Positions 1 to 7,247 of a DNA stretch of 22,071 bases are shown here, piece by piece (position 1 is the stretch's first letter; every line of letters begins with the position of its first letter). Position numbers and translations under genes: made by a program. Location of the stretch: IMG/VR virus record IMGVR_UViG_3300027771_000120, positions 1 to 22,071 of that record; one strand, given 5' to 3'. This stretch comes from a virus. The notes under the pieces were generated by a model that was not told where the DNA came from, made no database searches, and was given only the letters and a program-made list of their open reading frames with translations.

Positions 1-343
1 GCATGACATAGGTAGCGTGATAGTGTGTCGCACCTTGGGTAATATCTGGGATTGAGCCCCTTTCTATCTTGTACGCTAGGGACACACTTTGTGCCCATGC
101 CTCATTATCTTGGGGCGTGTCGGTTTTGCCGTCACACCACCAACTGAAACTACAACGGTCACGTATAGGGTGGTTTTTCCAGTAATGTCCTTGTTTCACA
201 ACTGAACAAATACTGTCTGGGTATGCAGGTGAGTTGACTCGATTCATTACCACGTTAGCTGTGGCTATTTGACCTGCTAAGGATTCACCACGGGCTTCGT
301 GGTAGATGTTCATAGCAAGGCAAAGCGTTGCGGCAGTTAGCAT
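1..343 (-). CDS. SleB-type cell wall hydrolase (endolysin), C-terminus off the window
   Basis: Partial gene, visible for 114 codons and running off the left edge. Residues 8-20 (CLAMNIYHEARGE) followed by GQIATANVVMNRV and a later SICSVVKQ are the signature of Hydrolase_2/SleB family lytic enzymes, which cut peptidoglycan. The conserved Glu in YHEARGE is the likely catalytic residue. The ATG at 343 has AAGG about 8 nt upstream, and an in-frame stop lies not far beyond it. No signal peptide is visible in the N-terminus, so export would need a holin or another route. SleB-type lysins occur in several marine N4-like phages, whereas N4 itself uses a different muramidase. It follows directly on small DNA-binding-type genes in the same leftward run. 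Family assignment is confident; the substrate bond is not known. Confidence 0.85.
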   Translation of the reverse strand, partial: MLTAATLCLAMNIYHEARGESLAGQIATANVVMNRVNSPAYPDSICSVVKQGHYWKNHPIRDRCSFSWWCDGKTDTPQDNEAWAQSVSLAYKIERGSIPDITQGATHYHATYVM

Positions 344-353
344 GTTTAGTACC

Positions 354-470
354 TTAATTAAGTAATATTCTTTTGAGTTCTGTTATTGATTTTCCCGTCC
401 TGATTACTACTTCAGACATAAGCATATTGGGGTTATTATCGAACAAGTCGATGATTTCTTGGTCAGTCAC
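354..470 (-). CDS. Tiny 38-residue protein, GTG start, unknown function
   Basis: A short open frame overlaps the 3' end of the preceding 97-residue gene by 8 nt and ends 10 nt before the lysin start codon, filling the gap exactly. It would begin with GTG (VTDQEIIDLFDNNPN...) and end in ELKRILLN. The composition is helical and amphipathic, with a QEIIDLF...SEVVIRTGKS pattern that could be a minimal helix-turn-helix. No good ribosome binding site precedes the GTG, so translation would depend on coupling to the upstream gene. It could be chance; the tight fit is the main argument for it. Confidence 0.4.
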   Translation of the reverse strand: MTDQEIIDLFDNNPNMLMSEVVIRTGKSITELKRILLN

Positions 471-756
471 GTACGGCAGCTATTAGTTGTTTGCGTTTGA
501 TACGAATTGCTAGTTGCAGGTCATGTCTGTTTACGGCAGTGGCACAGTCGTCGTGTCTGCGTTTTAAAATTAAACCAATATCACGATGAGGCACGGCTAG
601 TGCGCGAAGCTCAACTAACATGGTTAGCTCCTCCGGTAGCCATAGCTTTGGCTTACGCCTTCTGGTAGCTTTGCCTTCAGTGACCTTTTTAATAACAGCA
701 CTATCCTCATTGAAACTAAAACATTCAGGAATGTTCGGTTTAAATATAATACTCAT
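463..756 (-). CDS. Small basic Myb/SANT-like or GcrA-like DNA-binding protein
   Basis: 97 residues. A basic linker (ATRRRKPK) leads into WLPEELTMLVELRALAVPHR then DIGLILKRRHDDCATAVNRH. This is a tri-helical pattern with an initial Trp, an acidic pair, and a third helix rich in Arg/His, as in Myb/SANT-like and GcrA-like domains. Strong SD (AGGAG, 8 nt from the ATG). The gene sits between a 68-residue acidic protein and the tiny 38-residue frame. A second Myb-like protein of the same general type lies at 10215-10577. DNA binding is inferred from the fold pattern; target and role are unknown. Confidence 0.7.
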   Translation of the reverse strand: MSIIFKPNIPECFSFNEDSAVIKKVTEGKATRRRKPKLWLPEELTMLVELRALAVPHRDIGLILKRRHDDCATAVNRHDLQLAIRIKRKQLIAAVRD

Positions 757-781
757 AGTGTGTACTCCTGATTTCAGTCAG

Positions 782-988
782 TTAATGTAATTGTTTCTGT
801 GAACTTTCTTCAGTTGCTACATAAAATCTTTCAATGATCATTTCTGCTTCCGCATAGTTGTCTTGAAAGAGTTCGGCATCAACCTGATCTATCGTTTCGT
901 AGCAATTTTCAATGAGTTTACATAGTTCAATGATGAGAGCTGAAGCTTCATCTAAACTGGCTGGTTTGTTTGCAGTAACTGTGGTCAT
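782..988 (-). CDS. Small acidic helical protein, unknown
   Basis: 68 residues, mostly predicted helix, strongly acidic (for example ETIDQVDAELFQDNYAEAEM). No recognisable domain, no Cys pairs and no membrane segment. Its ATG overlaps the stop of the upstream phosphoesterase gene (ATGA), and a GAGGG ribosome site lies in the end of that gene, so the two are probably translationally coupled. Small acidic phage proteins of this kind are often inhibitors or DNA mimics, but nothing here shows that; function unassigned. Confidence 0.7.
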   Translation of the reverse strand: MTTVTANKPASLDEASALIIELCKLIENCYETIDQVDAELFQDNYAEAEMIIERFYVATEESSQKQLH

Positions 989-2163
989 TTAATGCCCTCA
1001 ATTTGGTTGATGCCAATTTTATGGCGTTGGATTTCCCCATTTACTTTGTCGTAGACAATCGCGCTCATAGTGCGTTTTGCACCGTAGCCAGAATCCGCAT
1101 GCCACGCATCACCAGAAGGGAGCGCCTGGAATGTCTCCACCAACATGCTAGCTATCTCTACAGATGTCGCATGATGGATGTGGCCCATTAACATGTGTTT
1201 ATGGTCACACTGCCCCCATTCTTTAGATAAAGACCGAGCGACATACTCAAATGCCCTCTGAGGCTTCATACGATCCCCGTGGTGGGTCACAAGTAGGTTT
1301 GAACCATAGGTTATGTGTTGGAATTTGTGAGCGTTGTCCATCACCTCTACACGAGGTTCTGATTCATAGAAGGCTTTCAACATAACGTTCATACAACGAG
1401 AGGTTGAGCTGTTGTGGTTACCCCTGACTTGCATCAAGATAACCTTGTTATGGGACTTTAATAGCAGATCAATAGAACGGCGATACACACGTACTTGAGC
1501 GGCTACGGAATCCCCGTAGTCCCCGTCCATATCCATGTGGTTAGTGCCAGAGCTAGTGGTGTTAGCTAGATTATCGGAGTGACCGAAGTCACCTAAATCC
1601 AGCATAAGACCTACATCAGAACCACCAGTTGCGTGAATCAACTTTTCGATTGCACCAACAGTGACACGCTCTGCTATTTCAAGATCCCAATCTGAATCAC
1701 CATTACGTTCCTTTGTGACCTTCATACCGATATGAGCGTCACCAATAACGTATGCTGTGAGATGCTTAGGTAAGTCTCCCATTGGTTTTACAGGTAAAGG
1801 GGTATATGCAGGCAGGTCTTCCATTAGACCATCTACAAATACACGCAAAGACTCTTCTTGAGACTGCTGATTTAGATTGGTTTTAACCCATTGTTGTTTT
1901 ACCGTGCCGTCATCTGCATAGAGCGTTGATACGCCCTTTACAACATGACTCTCTGGTGAAGCATGCGTCATATCATGATCAGGTGAATAGCCCCGTGTGG
2001 CAGCTGTGCGCCTTACACGAGCTAGTGTTTCCCGTACCTTTCTGTCGTTAATACCTAGCTTAGCAGCCGCCTCTTTTTGAGTTGACGAATTTAATAGCGC
2101 AGTAATAGTTTCGGTCTGTCTTTGGGTGATGCAGTAAGGCAATAACGCCTTGTAATCTATCAT
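985..2163 (-). CDS. HTH-containing calcineurin-like metallophosphoesterase
   Basis: 392 residues from the ATG at 2163, chosen because GGAG lies 5 nt upstream; an in-frame longer start (406 residues) has no comparable site. Residues about 11-50 form a helix-turn-helix (TQKEAAAKLGINDRKVRETL) like those of sigma region 4/LuxR-type proteins. From residue about 137 the metallophosphoesterase motifs appear in order: GDAH (141-144), LGDFGHSDN (190-198), RGNHN (247-251), THHGD (293-297) and GHIHH (327-331). All five two-metal-binding motifs are intact, so it should be active on a phosphodiester or phosphomonoester, most plausibly nucleic acid or nucleotide. Related HTH-phosphoesterase fusions occur in other phages and are often labelled SbcD-like or DNA repair exonuclease, but the SbcC partner is not present here. 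Confidence 0.85.
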   Translation of the reverse strand: MIDYKALLPYCITQRQTETITALLNSSTQKEAAAKLGINDRKVRETLARVRRTAATRGYSPDHDMTHASPESHVVKGVSTLYADDGTVKQQWVKTNLNQQSQEESLRVFVDGLMEDLPAYTPLPVKPMGDLPKHLTAYVIGDAHIGMKVTKERNGDSDWDLEIAERVTVGAIEKLIHATGGSDVGLMLDLGDFGHSDNLANTTSSGTNHMDMDGDYGDSVAAQVRVYRRSIDLLLKSHNKVILMQVRGNHNSSTSRCMNVMLKAFYESEPRVEVMDNAHKFQHITYGSNLLVTHHGDRMKPQRAFEYVARSLSKEWGQCDHKHMLMGHIHHATSVEIASMLVETFQALPSGDAWHADSGYGAKRTMSAIVYDKVNGEIQRHKIGINQIEGIK

Positions 2164-2215
2164 GGTGACTCCGTTGTTAAATTGAGTCAGCAAATACCAG
2201 TACACATTCTAGGAG

Positions 2216-2752
2216 TTAAGCTGCTTCTGCTTCTTTGAGCGAATTAAGCTTGGATAGGTCTTTATACTTATTTTCAATTTGGATTAGATCCATATAGTCA
2301 TCAATAGGGACAAGTGCATACCTAGGCTGACGTTTGTACGTAACAAGTACAAGCTCGTCATCATTTGGGCTATCACTAATATGTCGTCCTACATCACTGG
2401 CTGACATGGTGGGAGCTGTAACACCCATTCGCGGTGTATCACGGATGTGATACTGGCGCATTTTTGCGTAGACCATTTGAAGGGATATTTTTAATACACC
2501 AGCAATTTCATCAGGCGTGTAGCCAGAAACCCACAACTGTGTAATATCTTCTAGATAGGATTTGTTTTTCACTTCGACACCACTCACTAATCCCCAGCGT
2601 TGACGACGACACCAAATGGTGTCTTTAGTCACGCCGTAGAATTTAGCGATCTTTGAGTCTGACCATCCATCATCAATTAGGAGCCCAAGCTCTTCTTTAT
2701 CAGGATCGAATGGAGGTTTACGTAGAATTTTGTTCGGGGAAATGCGGGACAT
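2216..2752 (-). CDS. Tandem HTH protein with C-terminal Phd/YefM-like segment
   Basis: 178 residues from the ATG at 2752, which has AGGA 8-9 nt upstream; a TTG 39 nt further upstream would give 191 residues but lacks a site. Two helix-turn-helix units are visible: GWSDSKIAKFYGVTKDTIW (about residues 30-48) and GYTPDEIAGVLKISLQMVY (about 77-95). The C-terminal part (SASDVGRHISD... VLVTYKRQPRYALVPIDDY) follows the Phd/YefM antitoxin pattern: an N-terminal Asn/Ser-A-x-x-x-G-R/L helix, then a strand with K-x-x-P/R and V-L-V-x-x-x-D-Y. No toxin gene is adjacent. Probably a sequence-specific DNA-binding regulator; the Phd resemblance is by eye only. Confidence 0.7.
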   Translation of the reverse strand: MSRISPNKILRKPPFDPDKEELGLLIDDGWSDSKIAKFYGVTKDTIWCRRQRWGLVSGVEVKNKSYLEDITQLWVSGYTPDEIAGVLKISLQMVYAKMRQYHIRDTPRMGVTAPTMSASDVGRHISDSPNDDELVLVTYKRQPRYALVPIDDYMDLIQIENKYKDLSKLNSLKEAEAA

Positions 2753-2801
2753 TGATAAGTTCCTGTATTGGTTAAATCCAACACTTATCAACTGGTTTCA
2801 G

Positions 2802-3014
2802 CTAATGCTGACGTTCGTATTTGGCATGGTCTTCGCCACACTCTTGATCACAAAATAAGTTTTTACTGTTTACTTCAAAAGGTTCATGGCACCAATGACA
2901 CTCTTGTTTTGGTTGAAGTTTGCGAGAAAAACATGACTGTCTAATCGCTGCTATTCTTGCATCCAATAGTTTTTGCTCAATCTCTTGAGTTGCGTCTAAT
3001 ATGTCTGCCGTCAA
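2802..3014 (-). CDS. TraR/DksA-like small zinc-finger protein (TTG start)
   Basis: 70 residues. The N-terminus MTADILDATQEIEQ with following helix resembles phage/plasmid TraR proteins, whose acidic N-terminal tip enters the secondary channel of host RNA polymerase. The zinc site is CHWC (39-42) and FCDQEC (54-59), spaced CxxC-x12-CxxxC, close to the FCSxxC finger type, and the tail EDHAKYERQH recalls the basic C-terminal helix of TraR. No ATG is available near the start. The TTG at 3014 has AGGAG 8 nt upstream, lying across the end of the previous gene. A general small zinc finger is the alternative; the TraR call is moderate. Confidence 0.7.
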   Translation of the reverse strand: MTADILDATQEIEQKLLDARIAAIRQSCFSRKLQPKQECHWCHEPFEVNSKNLFCDQECGEDHAKYERQH

Positions 3015-3016
3015 AG

Positions 3017-3373
3017 TTATTTCTCCTTAACTGAACTGTCAGAGGGTTGCTCCAGAGCATTATGCCTGTCGTAATACTCCAACTGTATTTGCAGTACGTG
3101 GATAGCCTTATTAAGGTCTATACGGTGAGTACCTTTTTGTCTTGTTAGGTATTTATTTACTTTAGTATAAACAGCTGCCTGTAATCCTTCGTAACCAAAA
3201 TTTGCAAAGGTAGCTTCAAGGGGCTGTATACCCTGCTTGGTATAATGGTCACCGTCTACTTGTGACTCAATGGCACTTTGCTTTGGTGCTTTCTCCCAAG
3301 TATCCTTCCATTTTTTAGTGGGAGTACACTCAGACAATTCAATGTCTACTGCTTCGCTTAAAGAACAGACCAT
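3017..3373 (-). CDS. DUF3310 family protein (nucleotide-kinase-like)
   Basis: 118 residues. The DUF3310 pattern is clear: DHYTKQGIQPLEATFANFG (about 42-60), then YTKVNKYLTRQKGTHRIDLNK and a final helix AIHVLQIQLEYYD. T7 gp1.7, a nucleotide kinase, contains a region of this family, so a role in phage nucleotide metabolism is a reasonable expectation, though no P-loop is seen here. ATG at 3373 with AGGAG 7 nt upstream. The start overlaps the end of the DUF551-like gene and the 3' end carries the ribosome site for the TraR-like gene. Confidence 0.8.
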   Translation of the reverse strand: MVCSLSEAVDIELSECTPTKKWKDTWEKAPKQSAIESQVDGDHYTKQGIQPLEATFANFGYEGLQAAVYTKVNKYLTRQKGTHRIDLNKAIHVLQIQLEYYDRHNALEQPSDSSVKEK

Positions 3374-3558
3374 TTTGTTACTCCTGTTACTGGCTTACCT
3401 TCGGGGGTTTTGTATTGTGGGTCGTCATTATATGAACGGACATACTCTGGGCGAATAGCAACGACTTCGTCGCCGTTAATTAAACGAGCAAGTACAAATA
3501 CCCCTGGTGAAGGAAAAGTGTGTACATCATGCCATACGCGTTTCAGTGCAGTGTTCAT
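3358..3558 (-). CDS. DUF551-like small protein
   Basis: 66 residues starting at the ATG at 3558, which has AGGAG 7 nt upstream (a longer frame back to 3648 lacks a site and lies over the upstream gene). The pattern WHDVHTFPSPGVFVLARLIN ... PEYVRSYN ... GVTKWSVL matches the layout of DUF551: an early W, PSPGxxVLA in place of PPxGxxVLV, and a final T-x-W-x-x-L. DUF551 proteins are common in phages and have no assigned function. The gene overlaps the upstream 166-residue gene by 32 nt and the downstream DUF3310 gene by 16 nt, as in the compact runs elsewhere in this region. Confidence 0.7.
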   Translation of the reverse strand: MNTALKRVWHDVHTFPSPGVFVLARLINGDEVVAIRPEYVRSYNDDPQYKTPEGKPVTGVTKWSVL

Positions 3559-4027
3559 CAGCAATCTCCTTGGTAAACTGGTCAGGGTTGGTAATACCGG
3601 TGTAATCAAATAGCTTATATGCTTGCTCTTCTGTCCAGTCACACTCAAATGGGCATGATAGCCAGCCGTATCCGTAGAAGAATTTAGTATTAATAGACTG
3701 GATTAGTTTACTGTGCGCTTGGCTTAAATAATCAGCCACTTCGTTCTGTGTTAAAAGCTGATCTATGAAGAGAGACTCAGATTTCATATTAATTTTGCCA
3801 TCATTATCTTTAAAGAATGCGGCAATAAACGTTGACCATTTGAAGCGCTCTTTGGCTAATGTGGTTATTAGTGCCCGATCAGGTAGATATACATGTGCAT
3901 GGTTATTATGGAAACAAATAATGTCGGAATCGAGACTCGTATGTACGAAGGATTTATTCCTTAGTAGGCAAAGTGTTCGTTTGATATTTTTAATGCGAGG
4001 ATTGTACTTCTTGGTTCGTTTTTTCAT
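3527..4027 (-). CDS. Hypothetical protein, 166 aa
   Basis: No family recognised. The N-terminus is very basic (MKKRTKKYNPRIKNIKRT), followed by a mixed alpha/beta region with aromatic clusters (KFFYGYGWLSCPFECDW around 114-130) and an acidic helical C-terminus. The start at 4027 has only a weak GAG upstream. It is the first gene after the terminator at 4101-4129, so its transcription must come from read-through or from a promoter in the 100-nt AT-rich gap just upstream. Strong basic tail suggests nucleic acid contact, but this is inference. Confidence 0.65.
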   Translation of the reverse strand: MKKRTKKYNPRIKNIKRTLCLLRNKSFVHTSLDSDIICFHNNHAHVYLPDRALITTLAKERFKWSTFIAAFFKDNDGKINMKSESLFIDQLLTQNEVADYLSQAHSKLIQSINTKFFYGYGWLSCPFECDWTEEQAYKLFDYTGITNPDQFTKEIADEHCTETRMA

Positions 4028-4100
4028 GAGAACTCATATAGGCACAATAAACTATTTCATATAAAAATCAAGCATTTATAGGAAATAGTCTACTAAGAAT

Positions 4101-4129
4101 GGGTAAAATACCCCCAAAAAGGGGGTATT
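4101..4129 (-). terminator. Hairpin terminator after the DNA polymerase gene
   Basis: Perfect 9-bp stem (AATACCCCC / GGGGGTATT) with a 5-nt loop, starting 2 nt beyond the DNA polymerase stop codon. On the leftward strand it is followed by TTACCC, a short T-tract, so efficiency may be moderate. It separates the replication block from the accessory genes below 4.03 kb. Confidence 0.65.
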
Positions 4130-4131
4130 AA

Positions 4132-6705
4132 CTAGGCTGCATCTGAATCAGGGGGATTTGCTGCGTTTCTTAAGGCGTTTTGAGAGCCATTGTTGGGTAA
4201 CGAATACTCTGTTTCCCAAGTTGGGTGAAACACAGAAAGCTCCCCACCCAGACCTACATCGGGATGGGTAATTTCCGGTAGTTGTTGCCACTCCATACAC
4301 TCCACTAGATTCTTGTTAAGGTAAGTAATGACATCTATGTCATCCCGAACCAAGAAATACTGGGCGTCATGGATATGGGCTACAGGAAGTACGTCATACC
4401 GGTAAGGTGACTTCATCACCCTACACTGTAGTTCGATACCTGCACGGTTATTTAACAGACCGTAAGACTGTCCCAGGGCGTTGCCAGCAGTTCGTGCTTC
4501 AGCTTGTGCTTCATAAGGAGTAATCCTACTGTTCATTAGTGATTGTTTCAGTGTTGGTGTACGCACTCGTAAACCAAACGCTGTGGTCACATAACCGTCT
4601 TTCGCTGCGTTATCAATCTTGTCCTTCACCCATAAGTCAGATGCTTTATACATCTCATGGTAGTTGGCTTCGATTGCTTTCGCCTCTTCTTCCTCAAGCC
4701 CTACGTTTTGGATTAACCCGTGATAGGTACCTCCATAAGTGAGTAGGAATGTAGGGGCTTTGGATCTCTGGCGAATTTCTGGGTACTTCTTGGCGATTGA
4801 ATTGATGCTTTCGACTGTAAGTACAATGTCAGGCATCTCATCCTTGAAGTAAGCATAGGCGCGTAAACAGTGCCCATCATACCCATCTGTATAAACCTTC
4901 AGCTTGTTGGGGTCTTTGGTCGTCAGGGCAGAGATTCTATCTTCTAACGAAGCAAAATCTGCGCCCATAAATAACCAGCCTGGCGGTGCCTGAAAACATC
5001 GCTTTATTAATTTAGCAAAGCGACTTCCCGTAGAGGGAATGTTTTGTAGATTAGGGCCAGAGCTAGAAAGACGACCAGAGACTGTACCACCCAAGTTGAA
5101 GTTGCCGTGCAAGTAATGCCAGCCGTTTTTCCAGATGGAATGTTCCTCAATGGCCTTAATGAAGGTATTGAGTATTTTATTCGCTTCAAAGAATTGAATA
5201 AGAGTATCCAGAATCTCGTCATGGTCAGGGCGAGTAATACGATGCTTTAGCTTTTTAAGGGTCTTCGCACCTACTGCGGGGGCACCCTTATCCGTTTTAT
5301 CTATTACAGGGTAATCCAGAAAGTCATACCAGAATTGTTGTAACTGAGGTGCGCTGTTGGGGTTAAAAACCACATCAGCAAAGTCCTCAATAGGCTTCAC
5401 CTTAGTCTTGAGTTTGGCATTCGCTTTGGTTTGCTCCTGCTCCTGTAACAGACAGTTAAACTCCTGTATGACAGGTGAGTTTTCAAAGTAAGCCAAGGTA
5501 GTAAACGTTACCGCCTCTAGCTCCTTACGTGCCGCTGCTACTGCCTCCATATTGATGGGCATACCAGTCAATTCCATTTGCAGAATCACCTGCACAGAGG
5601 GCTTAAATACGGACTCATAGATGTCTAATTGATCATCTTCAATCATGGTGACAAAGTGACGATCAAATACGTACCACGTCGCTAAACAATCAACGAGGTT
5701 GTATTCAAGTAATTTGTCTTCCTGGATCAAGGTAATATCTTTGATATCGTCCTGAGCGTAGTTACCTGCAAAGGCATGTGCTTGATCTTTTAAACTCAGC
5801 TTGTTGCCGGTGGTGGAATTAGTAGCTAGATAGGTGATCAATTTCGTGTCATGAAACTTACGTGTCATCACTTTAATCCCGTACTGCTTACCTTTCTCAT
5901 CCAATGAATGGGCCATAAATAGCTGATAAATCAACACCTTAACGTCAAAGTTAGCGTTGTGATAAATCAAGTTGCCCTGGTATTGCTCAAAGAATTCAAG
6001 CAGTAACTGCCTCACTTCTTTGTTTGGGTCATCTGGAGTGGTGTCCACACGAAAAGCAACACCATTGTGTTGATCCCAGGCAAAAGCAATAGTACCAACC
6101 CCTGCTTTATGAAATTTCAAACTGAAGGTTTCAATGTCACAGGTTAGTTGGGAGTGCTCGTGAAGCGAATGAAGTGCAACTTCAATATCATGTAGCTTAA
6201 TTGGATACGCCGCTGAATGAATAATACCTTCCCCTGGTGCCTCATACTTACCTCTTAAGTGATCAGCTAATGCCGTTAAAGCCAAGTCTAATTTACTTTG
6301 GTTTTCGGGGGAGTAGAACAACGATTGGTAGTTAGGTGCGTAAACCACTTGTAAGTCTTCATAACCAACGATGGCGCATGGTAAGACATAACCAATATGT
6401 GGCTCTGCCTTACGTTGCTTTGTTAGTGTTTTGAAGTAGTGTGGGTCACATACTAAGAGAACCTTAGTACCCAACCCATCTAGCTCAGGGAGCAACTCAC
6501 TTAGATATTCTTTCTGCGTACTTGCTTTTACCTTTTTAGGATCATCATACTTTAACGAGAAAGCAATAATTTGACCAGTGTCCACGTTACGTAGGTTTAA
6601 GGGGTTTAGGTAGTATTCCTGCAGTTCGCGTTGCTTTAAAGACCTGTCTTTAATCAACAGCGCTACAGGGTACTCTGGTTGATCTTGGAAGATAATATGG
6701 CGCAT
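4132..6705 (-). CDS. Family A DNA polymerase with 3'-5' exonuclease (N4 gp39 type)
   Basis: 857 residues. Replicative polymerase for the phage genome. The 3'-5' proofreading domain has DIET (D190, E192), NANFD (N250, D254) and YNLVD (Y335, D339), all intact. The polymerase domain has TVSGRLSSSGPNLQNIP (541-557), motif A GADFASLEDR (D583, E588), motif B R645-x3-K649-x3-F653-x3-Y657-G and motif C HIHD (H779, D780). No 5'-3' exonuclease domain is present, as in T7 and N4 polymerases. Phe at the position of E. coli Phe762 is typical of many virulent phages. The ATG at 6705 overlaps the region of a GAGGG site and follows the preceding stop by 2 nt. Gene order helicase-small protein-polymerase equals N4 gp37-38-39. 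Confidence 0.97.
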   Translation of the reverse strand: MRHIIFQDQPEYPVALLIKDRSLKQRELQEYYLNPLNLRNVDTGQIIAFSLKYDDPKKVKASTQKEYLSELLPELDGLGTKVLLVCDPHYFKTLTKQRKAEPHIGYVLPCAIVGYEDLQVVYAPNYQSLFYSPENQSKLDLALTALADHLRGKYEAPGEGIIHSAAYPIKLHDIEVALHSLHEHSQLTCDIETFSLKFHKAGVGTIAFAWDQHNGVAFRVDTTPDDPNKEVRQLLLEFFEQYQGNLIYHNANFDVKVLIYQLFMAHSLDEKGKQYGIKVMTRKFHDTKLITYLATNSTTGNKLSLKDQAHAFAGNYAQDDIKDITLIQEDKLLEYNLVDCLATWYVFDRHFVTMIEDDQLDIYESVFKPSVQVILQMELTGMPINMEAVAAARKELEAVTFTTLAYFENSPVIQEFNCLLQEQEQTKANAKLKTKVKPIEDFADVVFNPNSAPQLQQFWYDFLDYPVIDKTDKGAPAVGAKTLKKLKHRITRPDHDEILDTLIQFFEANKILNTFIKAIEEHSIWKNGWHYLHGNFNLGGTVSGRLSSSGPNLQNIPSTGSRFAKLIKRCFQAPPGWLFMGADFASLEDRISALTTKDPNKLKVYTDGYDGHCLRAYAYFKDEMPDIVLTVESINSIAKKYPEIRQRSKAPTFLLTYGGTYHGLIQNVGLEEEEAKAIEANYHEMYKASDLWVKDKIDNAAKDGYVTTAFGLRVRTPTLKQSLMNSRITPYEAQAEARTAGNALGQSYGLLNNRAGIELQCRVMKSPYRYDVLPVAHIHDAQYFLVRDDIDVITYLNKNLVECMEWQQLPEITHPDVGLGGELSVFHPTWETEYSLPNNGSQNALRNAANPPDSDAA

Positions 6706-6707
6706 GG

Positions 6708-7247
6708 TTAGCCCTCAAGCATATTGCTTAATAGTTGTTCACGTATTAATTGAATGCCTTGCTCGTTGTCAGCAGTAAATTTTTCAATGTCTGCTGTAGT
6801 GACTGTAGGTTCCACACATCTAATGGTTTTCAGTACCCCATTACTAAACGCATTTGTAATTGCTGGAGGCAGCAATTCAAGTATGTCAGATATGGTAATA
6901 GTGATATTAAGCGCATTAGCAATAGTGTTTTTGATGTGAACATCCCGGAACACTTGTTGTTTCCGGTGATGTAAGTATTCATCAAAAGACTCCACTAGGG
7001 ATTTATGTAGTGGGCGCACATTACTAATGTCATTTAATGACATAGATGAGTGCGTATAAGTGTTGTACCCTCTTATAAAAAAAGCTTGATTTTCAATGAG
7101 TTGCATCTGCTTATGACAATAGGTATCAACAACTCGCTGATGGGCTCTCTCAGAGAGTAAGTAAAGATACTCAATGATACGCTCTTGGGTTATAGCGCGA
7201 ATATCACGCTGCGGTTGTATGATGGGATACTGTCTGTGTTTGCGCAT
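6708..7247 (-). CDS. Hypothetical protein between helicase and polymerase (N4 gp38 position)
   Basis: 179 residues from the ATG at 7247, chosen because AAGGAG lies 6-7 nt upstream; an in-frame start at 7283 would add 12 residues but lacks a site. No recognised domain. It is largely helical, basic at the N-terminus (MRKHRQYPIIQPQRD), with His/Gln-rich helices and an acidic C-terminus. It overlaps the helicase gene by 44 nt and is followed 2 nt later by the polymerase gene, so it is surely co-expressed with the replisome. Position matches N4 gp38; function unknown, a replication accessory role is inference from context. Confidence 0.75.
   Translation of the reverse strand: MRKHRQYPIIQPQRDIRAITQERIIEYLYLLSERAHQRVVDTYCHKQMQLIENQAFFIRGYNTYTHSSMSLNDISNVRPLHKSLVESFDEYLHHRKQQVFRDVHIKNTIANALNITITISDILELLPPAITNAFSNGVLKTIRCVEPTVTTADIEKFTADNEQGIQLIREQLLSNMLEG

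Noticed and set aside
616-640. CTCCGG (leftward CCGGAGG) considered as a fourth GGA-loop hairpin
   Set aside because: Lies inside the Myb-like coding region, in the wrong orientation for leftward transcription, and only 2 bp pair around GGA.
3765-4064. 99-codon rightward open frame opposite the 166-residue gene
   Set aside because: Shadow of a real leftward gene, no ribosome site, cysteine/serine-rich low-quality translation.
6750-6974. Two rightward open frames opposite the gp38-position gene
   Set aside because: Overlapping frames antisense to a well-supported gene with no initiation signals.
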